DNA of 64,000 nt, taken from contig NZ_CP019332.1 in NCBI RefSeq assembly GCF_002163855.1, forward strand, positions 655,107 to 719,106, written 5' to 3'. Within the stretch, counting starts at the first letter, position 1; each line of letters opens with the position of its first letter. The notes under the pieces were generated by a model that did not search any database, had not been told where the DNA came from, and saw nothing but the letters and a program-made list of their open reading frames with translations. This DNA comes from Winogradskyella sp. PC-19. GTDB taxonomy: Bacteria; Bacteroidota; Bacteroidia; Flavobacteriales; Flavobacteriaceae. Shown in pieces: positions 1-8,760 of this stretch. Position numbers and translations under genes: made by a program.

Positions 1-146
1 ATGAGAGTTTCGGCATTTCAGAAGATATCTTAATACTTACAGATGCTACAATACATATCAATATGTACGGTGAAAACACAAGTATGAATGTTGTGCAAGC
101 GACGTCAATAGCCCTTTACGAAATGACCAAGCAACTAAAGTCATAA
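1..146 (+). CDS. TrmH-family RNA methyltransferase, C-terminal fragment
   Basis: The window opens inside this gene; the readable frame starts at base 3 and stops at TAA 144-146, giving about 47 residues. The tail carries INMYGENTSMNVVQATSIAL, which matches the knotted C-terminal end of SpoU/TrmH 2'-O-ribose methyltransferases (family pattern: I-P-M-x-G...S-L/M-N-V-x-x-A/S...A-L-Y-E). Asn in SMNVV and the preceding Gly-rich turn belong to the SAM-binding trefoil knot. The N-terminal part lies outside the window, so which RNA is modified cannot be said. It is on the same strand as the next gene but separated by a hairpin. Confidence 0.72.
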   Translation, partial: ESFGISEDILILTDATIHINMYGENTSMNVVQATSIALYEMTKQLKS

Positions 147-181
147 AATTTGTCCCACAATAATTTGTTTCTCTTACTACT

Positions 182-208
182 CCTGCAAGGTTTTAAAAAC
201 CTTGTAGG
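182..208. repeat. Intergenic stem-loop, possible terminator or dispersed flavobacterial repeat
   Basis: CCTGCAAGGTTT pairs with AAACCTTGTAGG with one G-U pair, giving a strong hairpin in an otherwise AT-rich gap. No U-run follows it, so it is a poor intrinsic terminator; palindromes of this kind (an 'aaggtttt...aaaacctt' core) are common between flavobacterial genes. It separates the TrmH fragment from the transporter gene. Confidence 0.45.
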
Positions 209-239
209 TATAAAACATCAATTTGTCTATATTTAGACC

Positions 240-1328
240 ATGAATTCAAAAATTATCGCAAACGGTATTTTAAGAGCTGTAGGTATTTTACTCGCTGTAG
301 CATTGGTTTTATTTTTTATTTATAAAATCCAGTCTGTTATAGTATATATTGCTGTAGCGGCAGTTATATCGCTTATTGGAAGACCTTTAGTTTTATTTTT
401 AAGACGAAAATTAAAATTTAACAACACCATTGCTGTAGTTTTTACCATGGTTTTATTTATGGCTATTTTAGTTGGCTTAGTTGGTTTATTTATTCCGCTT
501 ATTACCGAGCAAGGACAGAACTTAGCGCTATTGAACATTGACAAACTTCAGGATAATGTTCAGGATTTATATAATCAAATCGTCACTTATTTTGAGTTTA
601 ACAATATTGATGTAGAACAATCTATCAAAGATTCTGGTATGTTATCTAAAATTGATTTTGCGCTGATTCCAGATTATTTGAACAAGGTTGTCAGCGGTTT
701 AGGTAGTTTTAGTATAGGATTATTTTCTGTGTTATTTATTGCTTTCTTCTTTTTAAAAGATAGCAAACTTTTTGAAGACGGCATCTTGACACTAGTTCCT
801 AAAGGTAATGAGTCGCGATCAAAACGCTCTTTCAATAAAATTAAAGATTTATTATCGCGCTACTTCGGTGGATTATTACTTCAAATTTTGATTTTATTTA
901 TAATCTACACTATAGTATTGTTAATTTTCGGGATTGACAATGCAGTTGTTATTGCTTTTTTGTGTGCATTATTAAACCTTATACCATATGTCGGACCATT
1001 AGTTGGTGCTTTTCTAATGATTTTATTAAGCATGTCTAGTAATTTAGGCGAAAGTTTTAGTGAGGTTATATTACCAAAGACTACGTACGTCATGATTGGT
1101 TTTATAATTGCGCAATTAGTAGATAACTTCTTCAGTCAGCCATATATCTTTTCAAAAAGTGTAAAATCACATCCTTTAGAAATCTTTTTAATTATCATCA
1201 TTGCTGGAATTTTATTTGGTATTGTTGGAATGATAATAGCTGTACCAACATATACAGCAATAAAGGTGATTCTAAAAGAGTTTATGTCGGAGTACAAAGT
1301 GGTTAAAAAGCTCACAAAAGGATTATAA
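240..1328 (+). CDS. AI-2E family transporter
   Basis: A 362-residue integral membrane protein of the AI-2E/PerM (TqsA-like) family. The pattern is two closely spaced N-terminal hydrophobic helices (about residues 10-45), another at about 58-85, a soluble coiled-coil-like central part (about 90-150), then a long hydrophobic C-terminal block (about 155-350) with a proline/glycine-rich stretch near residue 245 (LIPYVGPLVGA) typical of the family. Members export diverse small solutes or ions, and only some have been tied to AI-2, so no substrate is claimed. ATG start with no Shine-Dalgarno, usual in this group. It lies 6 nt before a TTG-started methyltransferase gene, probably co-transcribed. A weak -7-like TATATTTA sits just 5' of the start. 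Confidence 0.85.
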   Translation: MNSKIIANGILRAVGILLAVALVLFFIYKIQSVIVYIAVAAVISLIGRPLVLFLRRKLKFNNTIAVVFTMVLFMAILVGLVGLFIPLITEQGQNLALLNIDKLQDNVQDLYNQIVTYFEFNNIDVEQSIKDSGMLSKIDFALIPDYLNKVVSGLGSFSIGLFSVLFIAFFFLKDSKLFEDGILTLVPKGNESRSKRSFNKIKDLLSRYFGGLLLQILILFIIYTIVLLIFGIDNAVVIAFLCALLNLIPYVGPLVGAFLMILLSMSSNLGESFSEVILPKTTYVMIGFIIAQLVDNFFSQPYIFSKSVKSHPLEIFLIIIIAGILFGIVGMIIAVPTYTAIKVILKEFMSEYKVVKKLTKGL

Positions 1329-1334
1329 CACGTC

Positions 1335-2513
1335 TTGAATCTTTCAATTCTAAATACCGAAGTTCAGGCTTATATTGCTGAAAATCTAAAACAAGATATT
1401 TCAAAATTACTTTTAAAAAGTATTTCTTTTCCAAATGTTGGAACAAAAAAAGTAATTGAACAAATCGAAGCCAAAAAACGCTCTGAAAAGAAATTACCCA
1501 CTTGGTTTCATACTAAAAATATTTACTACCCTAATAAGCTAAATATTGAGCAAACATCTTCTGAAGTAACAGCAAACTATAAAGCCAGTTTGGTTTCAGG
1601 AAAATCTCTGATTGATTTAACCGGCGGCTTTGGTGTTGATGCTTTTTACTATTCAAAACAAATAAATAAAGTTACCCATTGCGAAATAAACGCTGAACTT
1701 TCAGAACTTGTTAAACATAACTATAAAGCATTAAATATATCTAATATTGAATGTATCAATGACAACGGTATTGATACATTAAAACGCTTAGATAATCCAT
1801 TTGATTGGATATATCTAGACCCATCGCGTCGCGATGACTCTAAGAAAAAAGTGTTTTTATTGTCCGACTGTTCACCAAACGTAAAGACGTTTCAAGGACT
1901 ATTTTTAAAATATGCGAAGCAGGTGATGATTAAAACTTCGCCCTTACTAGATATTAAGGCTACGCATTACGACTTAAAGTTTGTGAAAGAATTACATATC
2001 GTTGCTGTTGATAATGAAGTAAAAGAGCTTCTGTGGATTTTAGAACGTGACTATGAATCTGATTTTAGAATTATAACTGTTAATTTGAGTAAAGATATTG
2101 AGCAGAAATTTGAGTTTAATTTTGAAAATGAGTCTAGCTCATTAGCAGAATATTCAGAACCACTCACCTATCTCTACGAACCCAATTCGGCAATATTAAA
2201 AGCAGGTGCTTTTAATTCTATTAGTACGAATTTAAATCTACCTAAACTTCACAAACATTCTCACCTATACACTTCAGAGAAGTTAGTGGATTTTCCTGGA
2301 AGACGTTTTAAAATTGAAAATATTATCCCTTTCAACAAAAAACAATTTGCCAAAGAAAAGATTAGTAAGGCAAATGTAACGACAAGAAATTTTCCTTTAT
2401 CAGTTGGTGATATTCGTAAAAAGTTAAAAATTAAAGATGGTGGAAACACGTATTTATTCTTCACGACTAATAAAGATGAAGAAAAAGTAATCATTATCTG
2501 TTCTAAAACTTAA
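1335..2513 (+). CDS. Class I SAM-dependent methyltransferase with THUMP-like C-terminal domain
   Basis: 392 residues starting at TTG 1335, 6 nt after the transporter stop; no in-frame ATG sits near the N terminus. Motif I is DLTGGFGVDAF (about residues 94-104), the SAM-binding glycine loop; acidic residue 2 (HCEIN) and YLDPSRRDD (about 160-168, the motif IV 'DP' region) follow. The C-terminal third matches the 'THUMP-like' tail seen in a Bacteroidota methyltransferase family (VTTRNFPLSVGDIRKKLKIK). The DPSRR motif and THUMP-like tail suggest an RNA substrate, but this is inference. The 3' end overlaps the convergent pdeM gene by 11 bp with no terminator between them. Confidence 0.82.
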   Translation: MNLSILNTEVQAYIAENLKQDISKLLLKSISFPNVGTKKVIEQIEAKKRSEKKLPTWFHTKNIYYPNKLNIEQTSSEVTANYKASLVSGKSLIDLTGGFGVDAFYYSKQINKVTHCEINAELSELVKHNYKALNISNIECINDNGIDTLKRLDNPFDWIYLDPSRRDDSKKKVFLLSDCSPNVKTFQGLFLKYAKQVMIKTSPLLDIKATHYDLKFVKELHIVAVDNEVKELLWILERDYESDFRIITVNLSKDIEQKFEFNFENESSSLAEYSEPLTYLYEPNSAILKAGAFNSISTNLNLPKLHKHSHLYTSEKLVDFPGRRFKIENIIPFNKKQFAKEKISKANVTTRNFPLSVGDIRKKLKIKDGGNTYLFFTTNKDEEKVIIICSKT

Positions 2514-3159
2514 AAATAGAAGTATCAGTAAATGCAAAACAGGTAGCATCTTCAGGTTTTGACTTTGTATTTAGGCCTGTAAACAAACTAAAAGCAGGTA
2601 AAATCAACTGTTTTGAGTTGATTTGATAACAAGGTAATTTCAATTTTTGCTTCCCTTTACCTTTAATGAGAACACCAGGATGTGTATGTCCTGAAAGGGT
2701 AAAAGAATCAGAGTTACCATCTTCAGATTCATGAATTAAAATAAATGGTCCAATGTTCATTGTCGTTATAACTTCAATACCTAAATCATCCATCAGTTGA
2801 TTAGACTGCATATCGTGATTTCCTTTGATTAGCACCAATTTTAAATTTTCAAACTGACGCAACCACAATTTAAAAGTAGACATATCGCTATTCGTTTCAG
2901 CATGAAATAAATCACCAACTATCAATAACTGATTCACTTCAAAATGTGTAATCAATGCTTTTAATCGCTCTAAATCTTTCTGAAGAATACCATCTGGCAT
3001 TGGTATACCATGACGCCTAAAGTGTGCTGTTTTACCAATATGAATATCAGATAAAATCAAAGCATTCTTATTTTTCCAATAAATAGCACGTTGATTAGTT
3101 AAGGTTAATTCCTCTTGTTTTATGGTGATATGTTTAACTACAATATTCAATTTAATCAA
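2503..3159 (-). CDS. pdeM: Ligase-associated DNA damage response endonuclease PdeM (metallophosphoesterase)
   Basis: 218-residue calcineurin-like phosphoesterase with the full metal-binding set: D38-x-H40 (LSDIH), GD83-xx-H86 (VGDLFH), GNHD (113-116), H143 and GHTH (157-160). Length and motif order fit the small phosphoesterase that NCBI names PdeM because it co-occurs with an ATP-dependent ligase, a DEXH helicase and an MBL-fold exonuclease, all present immediately upstream here. Start is TTG at 3159, overlapping the helicase stop by 8 bp (translational coupling); a second TTG lies three codons in. It is the last gene of the operon. Predicted role: processing DNA ends or phosphodiesters during cross-link or strand-break repair; the biochemical activity is an inference. 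Confidence 0.88.
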   Translation of the reverse strand: MIKLNIVVKHITIKQEELTLTNQRAIYWKNKNALILSDIHIGKTAHFRRHGIPMPDGILQKDLERLKALITHFEVNQLLIVGDLFHAETNSDMSTFKLWLRQFENLKLVLIKGNHDMQSNQLMDDLGIEVITTMNIGPFILIHESEDGNSDSFTLSGHTHPGVLIKGKGKQKLKLPCYQINSKQLILPAFSLFTGLNTKSKPEDATCFAFTDTSIFKF

Positions 3160-5605
3160 CTTTAAACGCTTGTTCTTTAATACGTTGAATCCTTTTATCT
3201 AAATTCTCATTACTCATTGTACCGCGTAAGCTATCTACTTTAAGCGGAAAACTCAAAGGTGTAAACGATTTAGCACGCTTTACTATAATTCTACTTTTTG
3301 AGATACGCTCAAAAGCTTGTTGCAAGCGTGCTTCTTCTAGTTGTTGATTAAAAACTTCTGTATATGCTTGACGCAATAATAAATTATCAGGTTCATAATC
3401 TTCAAGAACCCTAAAAATAAGTCCTGATGAGGATTGTAAGCTTTTGTTATTCTTTCGAGTTCCTGGTTGAGATTGTACCACCAAACCTGCGATTACTGCA
3501 ATATCTCTAAACTTACGCGATGCCATTTCTGAAGAATTAATACTGGCAATAACATCATCCATAAGATTTTCTTTACTCAATAAGGCGCTAATATTTTCTT
3601 CTGAAATTGGTATCGGTTGGTCACTCAATAATTCAAAACCATAATCATTCATGGCAATTGTAAATGTGATAGGCTTTAGTTTACTGATACGATACGCCAT
3701 TAATGCAGAAAAAACCTCATGTACCAATCGGCCTTCAAATGGATACATAAATAAATGATAGCCATCTCTAGTCTCTATCAATTCAACCAAAAACTCATCC
3801 GCTTTTGGAATATGAGAATGTGCATCTTGCCTGCTTACCAAAGGATTCAAAAAACGCAATTCTTTTTCTAAACGTCCTGGCTCTAAGGCATCCGATAATT
3901 TTAATCTCAAATAATGACTTAAATGAGAAGTCAGCGGTAATCGTCCACCTAGCCAACTTGGTGAGACCGCTTTCTTCGCTTTACTGCGTCTTACTAATAC
4001 AGTCATATCCTTAATTTGAACTAATTCTAATACGCGACCTGCTAAAATAAAACTCTCACCGGGTTTCAATTTTGAAACAAAGAACTCTTCAATCATCCCA
4101 ATATAACCACCTGAGAAGTATTTTACTTTCAGGTTCACTTCACTCACAATTGCACCAATGTTCATACGATGTAACATACTAATGCGACGACTTTTTACTT
4201 TGTATTTACCATCTTCATCTTGGAGAACTTTATGAAATTCTTCGTACGAATGCAATGTCTTCCCACCTTTAGTAATAAAATGTAAACACCATTGCCAATC
4301 ATCTTTGGTCAGATACTGAAAGGCATGCACTTGATTAACACGTTGAAATAAATTATCCGTATCAAATCCTTCACCAACAGCCAATGTCACCATAAATTGT
4401 ACTAAGACATCAAAGGTCAACACCATTGGGTCTCTAGATTCCATTTGTTTGTCCTTAATAGCTTCCTTCAATGCAGATACTTCAACCAATTCCAAAGAAT
4501 GTGTTGGCACAAAGTATATTTTAGAACGCTCAAAAGGTGAATGACCACTACGGCCAGCACGTTGCATAAAACGTGCGATACCTTTCACCGAACCAATTTG
4601 AATGACACAATCCACAGGTTTAAAATCTACACCCAAATCGAGTGAAGACGTACAAACCACAGCTTTAAGATAGCCTGAAGCGATATTGTCTTCAATCCAA
4701 TTCCTTAATTTTTTATCTATTGAACCGTGATGTATAGCCAAAAGACCTGCCAAATCAGGTTGTGCATTTAAAAGTACTTGATACCACAACTCTGCCTGTC
4801 CTCTGGTATTTGTAAAGATTAAAGTGGTTGTGTTGGAAGCGATTATGGGCAATATTTTATCCACCATTTTTGCACCTAAATGCCCAGCCCAAGGCAATAC
4901 TTCAATTTCGTCTGGCAATACCGAAATGATATCTAGTTTCTTTTTTTGTTTGGCCGTTATTGTAGTTACTTTTAAATCAGAGTATGGTAATAGCACCGAT
5001 TTGGCTTCTTCTAAGTTGCCGATGGTTGCCGTAATTCCCCAAATACGAAGCTTGGGTGCATAATGTCTTATTTGAGAAATCGCTAACTCTGTGAGTACAC
5101 CACGTTTATTTCCAAGCAATTCATGCCATTCATCAATAGCCACACATTTTAGATGTTTAAACCATCTTGAATTCTTTTTTTGCGAGAATAATAAGTGCAT
5201 GGTTTCAGGTGTGGTTAACAAGATATCTGGCATTAATCGTTCTTGCTTGCGACGCGTAGCCGTTGGTGTATCACCATTTCTAACCTGTACTGACCAATCT
5301 AAGCCAATATCATCAACCGCTTCTGTCATGGCTTTTGCCAAGTCTTTTGCTAATGAGCGCAACGGACTTATCCATAATAACTTTAACCCTTTTGGATACT
5401 TTTCAGGATGATTAAGATAATCTATAACAACAGCTAAAAATACCGAAAAGGTCTTACCAAAACCTGTTGGTGCAATCACCATACCTGAATAGCCATTGGC
5501 ATAGCGTTGCCAAGTCTGCATCTGAAATGGAAAAGGTGCTTGCCCTTTTTCAGCCATCCAATTGTTAATAATGCGCAAGCCATCGCTCTCTCTAAATTGA
5601 CTCAA
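3152..5605 (-). CDS. Ligase-associated DNA damage response DEXH box helicase (Lhr-like)
   Basis: 817-residue superfamily 2 helicase. Visible motifs: Walker A APTGFGKT (about 45-52), motif Ia SPLRSLAKD, motif Ib TTPET, DEWHE as Walker B (a DEXH variant), TATIGN as motif III, HHGSIDKKLR (start of RecA2), TSSLDLGVDF and QRAGRSGHS as motif VI. The rest is the long Lhr-type C-terminal extension (winged-helix and RNA/DNA-binding region). It is shorter than full Lhr (about 1500 residues) and matches the ligase-linked Lhr-core family. It overlaps the ligase gene by 4 bp and pdeM by 8 bp, so the four genes form one coupled operon. Expected job: ATP-driven 3'-5' DNA unwinding or strand remodelling before ligation. 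Confidence 0.9.
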   Translation of the reverse strand: MSQFRESDGLRIINNWMAEKGQAPFPFQMQTWQRYANGYSGMVIAPTGFGKTFSVFLAVVIDYLNHPEKYPKGLKLLWISPLRSLAKDLAKAMTEAVDDIGLDWSVQVRNGDTPTATRRKQERLMPDILLTTPETMHLLFSQKKNSRWFKHLKCVAIDEWHELLGNKRGVLTELAISQIRHYAPKLRIWGITATIGNLEEAKSVLLPYSDLKVTTITAKQKKKLDIISVLPDEIEVLPWAGHLGAKMVDKILPIIASNTTTLIFTNTRGQAELWYQVLLNAQPDLAGLLAIHHGSIDKKLRNWIEDNIASGYLKAVVCTSSLDLGVDFKPVDCVIQIGSVKGIARFMQRAGRSGHSPFERSKIYFVPTHSLELVEVSALKEAIKDKQMESRDPMVLTFDVLVQFMVTLAVGEGFDTDNLFQRVNQVHAFQYLTKDDWQWCLHFITKGGKTLHSYEEFHKVLQDEDGKYKVKSRRISMLHRMNIGAIVSEVNLKVKYFSGGYIGMIEEFFVSKLKPGESFILAGRVLELVQIKDMTVLVRRSKAKKAVSPSWLGGRLPLTSHLSHYLRLKLSDALEPGRLEKELRFLNPLVSRQDAHSHIPKADEFLVELIETRDGYHLFMYPFEGRLVHEVFSALMAYRISKLKPITFTIAMNDYGFELLSDQPIPISEENISALLSKENLMDDVIASINSSEMASRKFRDIAVIAGLVVQSQPGTRKNNKSLQSSSGLIFRVLEDYEPDNLLLRQAYTEVFNQQLEEARLQQAFERISKSRIIVKRAKSFTPLSFPLKVDSLRGTMSNENLDKRIQRIKEQAFKVD

Positions 5606-7191
5606 GATGCTGTGATTAATTGTTTAACTGTTTCTATAGTATCTATTTCATCAACTGGCTTGTCTTTTCGCCATCTCGCAATTCTTGGAAAACGTAAGGC
5701 TACACCAGATTTATGACGATTACTAAGCGCAATACCTTCAAAGGCAATTTCAAAAACTAATTCTGGTTTTACGGTTCTAACTGGTCCAAATTTTTCAATA
5801 GCGTTTTTATTTACCCATTGCGATATTTCTGTAATTTCTTTATCTGTTAATCCAGAGTAAGCCTTTGCAACAGTCACCAAAGCATCGTCTTTTTTTACAG
5901 CAAAAGTATAATCTGTATATTTAGAACTACGGCGACCACTACCCTTTTGAGCATAAATCATAACGGCATCAATAGTTAAAGGGTCTACTTTCCATTTCCA
6001 CCAATCGCCTTTTTTTCGACCAGTATGATATGGTGACTTCTTTTGCTTTAGCATTAATCCTTCGCTGTTTATCGCTCTAGAATTGTTTCGAATTTCATGA
6101 AGTTCTTCCCATTGATTAAAGTTAACTAAAAATGAAAGCTCAATATTATTTGGTAATGCTACCGAATTAAAAATAGATTCTAATTGCATTCTACGCTTTT
6201 CAAACGGTTGCTCTCTAATATCATCACCATTATATTCTAAAATATCATAAGCTTTGAAACCCACAGGAACGTCTTCCAACAACTTTTTAGTCACATTTTT
6301 ACGATTCAAACGTTTTTGCAAATCATTGAATAATAATACGTCATTGTCTTTCATAGCCAGTATTTCACCATCAATGACAAAATCATCTTTGAAATTAGAT
6401 AATGCTTCAACTAACTCTGGAAATTGCTTTGTCACCAACTCTTCACCACGAGACCAAATATATATTTCATTATTTCGTTTCACAATTTGCCCACGAATAC
6501 CATCCCATTTTTGCTCAACAATCCAATCGTTTGGCTCACCCAATTCTGGCAAGTCTTTTTCTAAAGCATAAGCCAAACAGAATGGATAAGGCTTGGAATT
6601 ATCGTAATTTATGTGTTTACCATGAATCAATTCTTCAAAAGAAATGCTATCAATGTCCCAATTACCGATTATACTATGCATCAATTGGTTGGCGTCAATA
6701 TTTGTGAGTTTCGCTAAAGCATTAACTAAAGTCTTTTTCGAAACACCAATTCTAAAACTACCACCAATAAGTTTATTAAAAATAAGACGTTCTTGTTGAT
6801 TTAAACCAGACCAAGCCTCTAAAACAAATGCTTTCTTAGCGTCATCAGATTTTGGTTTCAAGGCCTTGAGTTCAGTCATCCATTCATTCAAACTTAAATC
6901 TAAATGATGAGACGATTCTGGTAATAATAAGGCTAAGGTTTCCCCTAAATCACCTACGGTACTGTAACTCTCTAAAAACAACCATTCAGGTATGTTTGTC
7001 AATTCCATACACCATTCTTTCATTAACGTTGTTTTTACAGGACGTGATGGTCGTTTCCCTGTAAACAAGCCAATAAGCCAAAGTTTATCCTTATCTGGTG
7101 CGATTTTAAAATAATTGACTAACGCATATATCTTAGCGTTGGTCTTATTGGTGATTTCTATTGTGCTAATTAATTCTGAAAATAACTTCAT
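5602..7191 (-). CDS. Cisplatin-damage-response type ATP-dependent DNA ligase
   Basis: 529 residues, the size of the bacterial LigB/LigC-type ATP ligases that travel with an MBL exonuclease. The nucleotidyltransferase motif I is EQKWDGIRG with the AMP-accepting lysine at about K228. Further ligase motifs follow: IWSRGEE (motif Ia region), DGEILA (motif III), SEGLMLKQ (motif IV) and WWKWKVDP (motif V). The N-terminal about 200 residues form the DNA-binding domain. ATG start at 7191 overlaps the exonuclease stop by 4 bp. This is a second ligase next to the essential NAD-dependent LigA, which is not in the window. NCBI names this family for a cisplatin-damage link; the pathway here is inferred from that naming and the operon. 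Confidence 0.9.
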   Translation of the reverse strand: MKLFSELISTIEITNKTNAKIYALVNYFKIAPDKDKLWLIGLFTGKRPSRPVKTTLMKEWCMELTNIPEWLFLESYSTVGDLGETLALLLPESSHHLDLSLNEWMTELKALKPKSDDAKKAFVLEAWSGLNQQERLIFNKLIGGSFRIGVSKKTLVNALAKLTNIDANQLMHSIIGNWDIDSISFEELIHGKHINYDNSKPYPFCLAYALEKDLPELGEPNDWIVEQKWDGIRGQIVKRNNEIYIWSRGEELVTKQFPELVEALSNFKDDFVIDGEILAMKDNDVLLFNDLQKRLNRKNVTKKLLEDVPVGFKAYDILEYNGDDIREQPFEKRRMQLESIFNSVALPNNIELSFLVNFNQWEELHEIRNNSRAINSEGLMLKQKKSPYHTGRKKGDWWKWKVDPLTIDAVMIYAQKGSGRRSSKYTDYTFAVKKDDALVTVAKAYSGLTDKEITEISQWVNKNAIEKFGPVRTVKPELVFEIAFEGIALSNRHKSGVALRFPRIARWRKDKPVDEIDTIETVKQLITAS

Positions 7192-8225
7192 TCTGTTTCA
7201 ATATTTTCAGATGCTGCTTCTGCTTTCGCTAAAGCTTCGTCTCCATATTCTGTTTTTAATTCATCTGCTTTAATCCCTATTTCATTAAGGTATTTTGAAA
7301 ACACAGCTTGTGAACCATGGGTAACGTAAACCTGTTCTGCTTCTGTTGATTTTACTGCCGTAATTAAGCCATTCCAATCGGCATGGTCGCTGACTACAAA
7401 ACCAGCATCGACTGCTTGCCAACGCCTATTACCACGTATTTGCATCCAACCAGAACAAATCGCTGTAGCTGCATTCGGTACACGCTTTAGCATACGCGAA
7501 CCCAATAAAGCTGGTGGTGCAATAATTATTTTATTCTGAAGAGTTTTCTTGTCTAAGTCTGCAGACCATAATTTGGTTTCTGGCAATTTTAAGCCAGAAC
7601 CTGAAATGGCTTCATTCAAATTATGAATAGCACGATGCACATAAATCTCATCACAGCCATCTAATAAAGACATTAAACGTTGAGCCTTACCCAATGAATA
7701 ACCAAAGAAAACAGAAGTTCTATTATTTGCTTGATTGGTTCTTACCCAGTTCTGAAGTTTCGTTTGGATGTCTTCTTCAGGTTTCCAATTATATATTGGC
7801 AAACCAAAAGTACTCTCAGTTATAAAGGTGTTACATTTTATAGGTTCAAAAGGTTTGCTAATAAAATCGGGTTGTGTCTTGTAGTCTCCAGAAAAAACAA
7901 CGATGTAGCCTTTGTATTCCAACCTAATTTGAGCAGAACCTATAACATGACCTGCAGGATAAAAACTGACCTTTACACCATTTATAGTTAAAGACTTATC
8001 GTAAGGCAAACTTTCAATTGAAATGTCTGCACCTAAACGGTGTTGCAGAATAGCTTTGGAATCATCAGTGCATAAATACCGTTTCATTCCCCAACGTGCA
8101 TGGTCGGCATGCCCATGAGAAATAATAGCATAATCGACAGGATACCATGGGTCTAAGTAAAATTTACCTTGAGGACAATAGATGCCTTTTTTAGTGAATT
8201 TAATGAGTTGGTTTTGAATATTCAT
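7188..8225 (-). CDS. Ligase-associated DNA damage response exonuclease (MBL / beta-CASP fold)
   Basis: 345 residues with the metallo-beta-lactamase signature SHGHADH (H37, H39, D41, H42), GHVIGS (H93), FSGDYK (D114), and a C-terminal SDHADW motif typical of the beta-CASP/SNM1-Pso2 nuclease branch. SNM1-like enzymes are 5' exonucleases acting at interstrand cross-links; this bacterial family is named for its constant link to an ATP ligase. It is the first gene of the four-gene repair operon (exonuclease, ligase, helicase, PdeM), each start overlapping the previous stop by 4-8 bp. About 80 bp separate its start from the tRNA operon terminator; I saw no convincing promoter motif there. Confidence 0.9.
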   Translation of the reverse strand: MNIQNQLIKFTKKGIYCPQGKFYLDPWYPVDYAIISHGHADHARWGMKRYLCTDDSKAILQHRLGADISIESLPYDKSLTINGVKVSFYPAGHVIGSAQIRLEYKGYIVVFSGDYKTQPDFISKPFEPIKCNTFITESTFGLPIYNWKPEEDIQTKLQNWVRTNQANNRTSVFFGYSLGKAQRLMSLLDGCDEIYVHRAIHNLNEAISGSGLKLPETKLWSADLDKKTLQNKIIIAPPALLGSRMLKRVPNAATAICSGWMQIRGNRRWQAVDAGFVVSDHADWNGLITAVKSTEAEQVYVTHGSQAVFSKYLNEIGIKADELKTEYGDEALAKAEAASENIETE

Positions 8226-8305
8226 TAGATAACGAAGTTATTAAATAATGAAATTAGAAAGTTGTAAAAATGGGTTAAAGTTTAACAATTAAAAATTCAT
8301 AAAAA

Positions 8306-8335
8306 CAAAAAAGTCCTACTATTTCTAGTAAGACT
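8306..8335 (-). terminator. Rho-independent terminator of the tRNA operon
   Basis: On the minus strand AGTCTTACTA, a GAAA tetraloop, then TAGTAGGACT (one G-U pair), followed by a U-rich tract. It lies 5 nt past the 3' end of tRNA-Arg, exactly where the operon should end. T residues on the other flank mean it could also work for plus-strand transcription. Confidence 0.85.
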
Positions 8336-8340
8336 TTTTG

Positions 8341-8414
8341 TGAGCCCGATAGGATTCGAACCTATGACCGCCTCCTTAGAAGGGAGGTGCTCTATCCAGC
8401 TGAGCTACGAGCCC
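8341..8414 (-). tRNA. tRNA-Arg (anticodon TCT)
   Basis: Cloverleaf read from the reverse complement: acceptor GGGCTCG with CGGGCTC (two G-U pairs), D arm GCTC...GAGC, anticodon stem CCTCC/GGAGG with loop CTTCTAA giving TCT, T arm with GGTTCGAATCC. 74 nt, no encoded CCA. Decodes AGA and AGG. Last of three tRNAs in a minus-strand operon. Confidence 0.95.
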
Positions 8415-8429
8415 GTAACTCTAAATTTG

Positions 8430-8504
8430 TCGGGGTGGCAGGATTCGAACCTGCGGCCTCCACGTCCCAAACGTGGCGCGATAACCGGGCTACGCTACAC
8501 CCCG
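8430..8504 (-). tRNA. tRNA-Pro (anticodon TGG)
   Basis: Acceptor CGGGGTG with CACCCCG, anticodon stem CCACG/CGTGG, loop TTTGGGA giving TGG, and T loop GGTTCGAATCC. 75 nt, CCA not encoded. It sits 15 nt upstream (in transcription order) of tRNA-Arg and about 48 nt after tRNA-Ser. Confidence 0.95.
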
Positions 8505-8552
8505 AATAGTTATCTAAATATTTACTAAAGCTATAAACTGAAGCAAATTTTG

Positions 8553-8641
8553 CGGAGAGACAGGGATTCGAACCCTGGGTACCTATTTCTAGGTACGACG
8601 ATTTAGCAAACCGCTCCTTTCGGCCACTCAGGCACCTCTCC
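8553..8641 (-). tRNA. tRNA-Ser (anticodon GCT)
   Basis: Class II tRNA of 89 nt: acceptor GGAGAGG with TCTCTCC, anticodon loop TTGCTAA giving GCT, a long variable arm (TCGTACCTAGAAATAGGTAC region) and T loop GGTTCGAATCC. Discriminator G, as in bacterial serine tRNAs. Decodes AGC/AGU. First gene of the tRNA operon, with a strong promoter about 38 nt upstream. Confidence 0.95.
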
Positions 8642-8678
8642 AGTAATCAATGAACTGCGTTAATCAAAAACGCGGATG

Positions 8679-8709
8679 CAAATGTAACTTTTCATATTAA
8701 AGAACGCAA
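8679..8709 (-). promoter_or_regulatory. Promoter of the tRNA operon (Bacteroidota type)
   Basis: Reading the minus strand: TTG, 20 nt, then TACATTTG, an exact fit to the Bacteroidota housekeeping pattern (TTG-N19-21-TAnnTTTG). Predicted transcription start is near 8673, about 30 nt before mature tRNA-Ser. A GCG/CGC hairpin lies in the leader. Confidence 0.75.
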
Positions 8710-8760
8710 CAATTTTTTTTAGTTTTTTGCATTAAATTTTAACTTTCTGAAAATGAGAAT

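Noticed and set aside
6254-6707. Overlapping plus-strand ORFs inside the ligase gene
   Set aside because: They are antisense to the ligase motif region; no domain and no promoter.
8340-8528. Plus-strand ORF of 62 codons
   Set aside because: It runs through tRNA-Arg and tRNA-Pro on the other strand; the cloverleaf structures explain the sequence.
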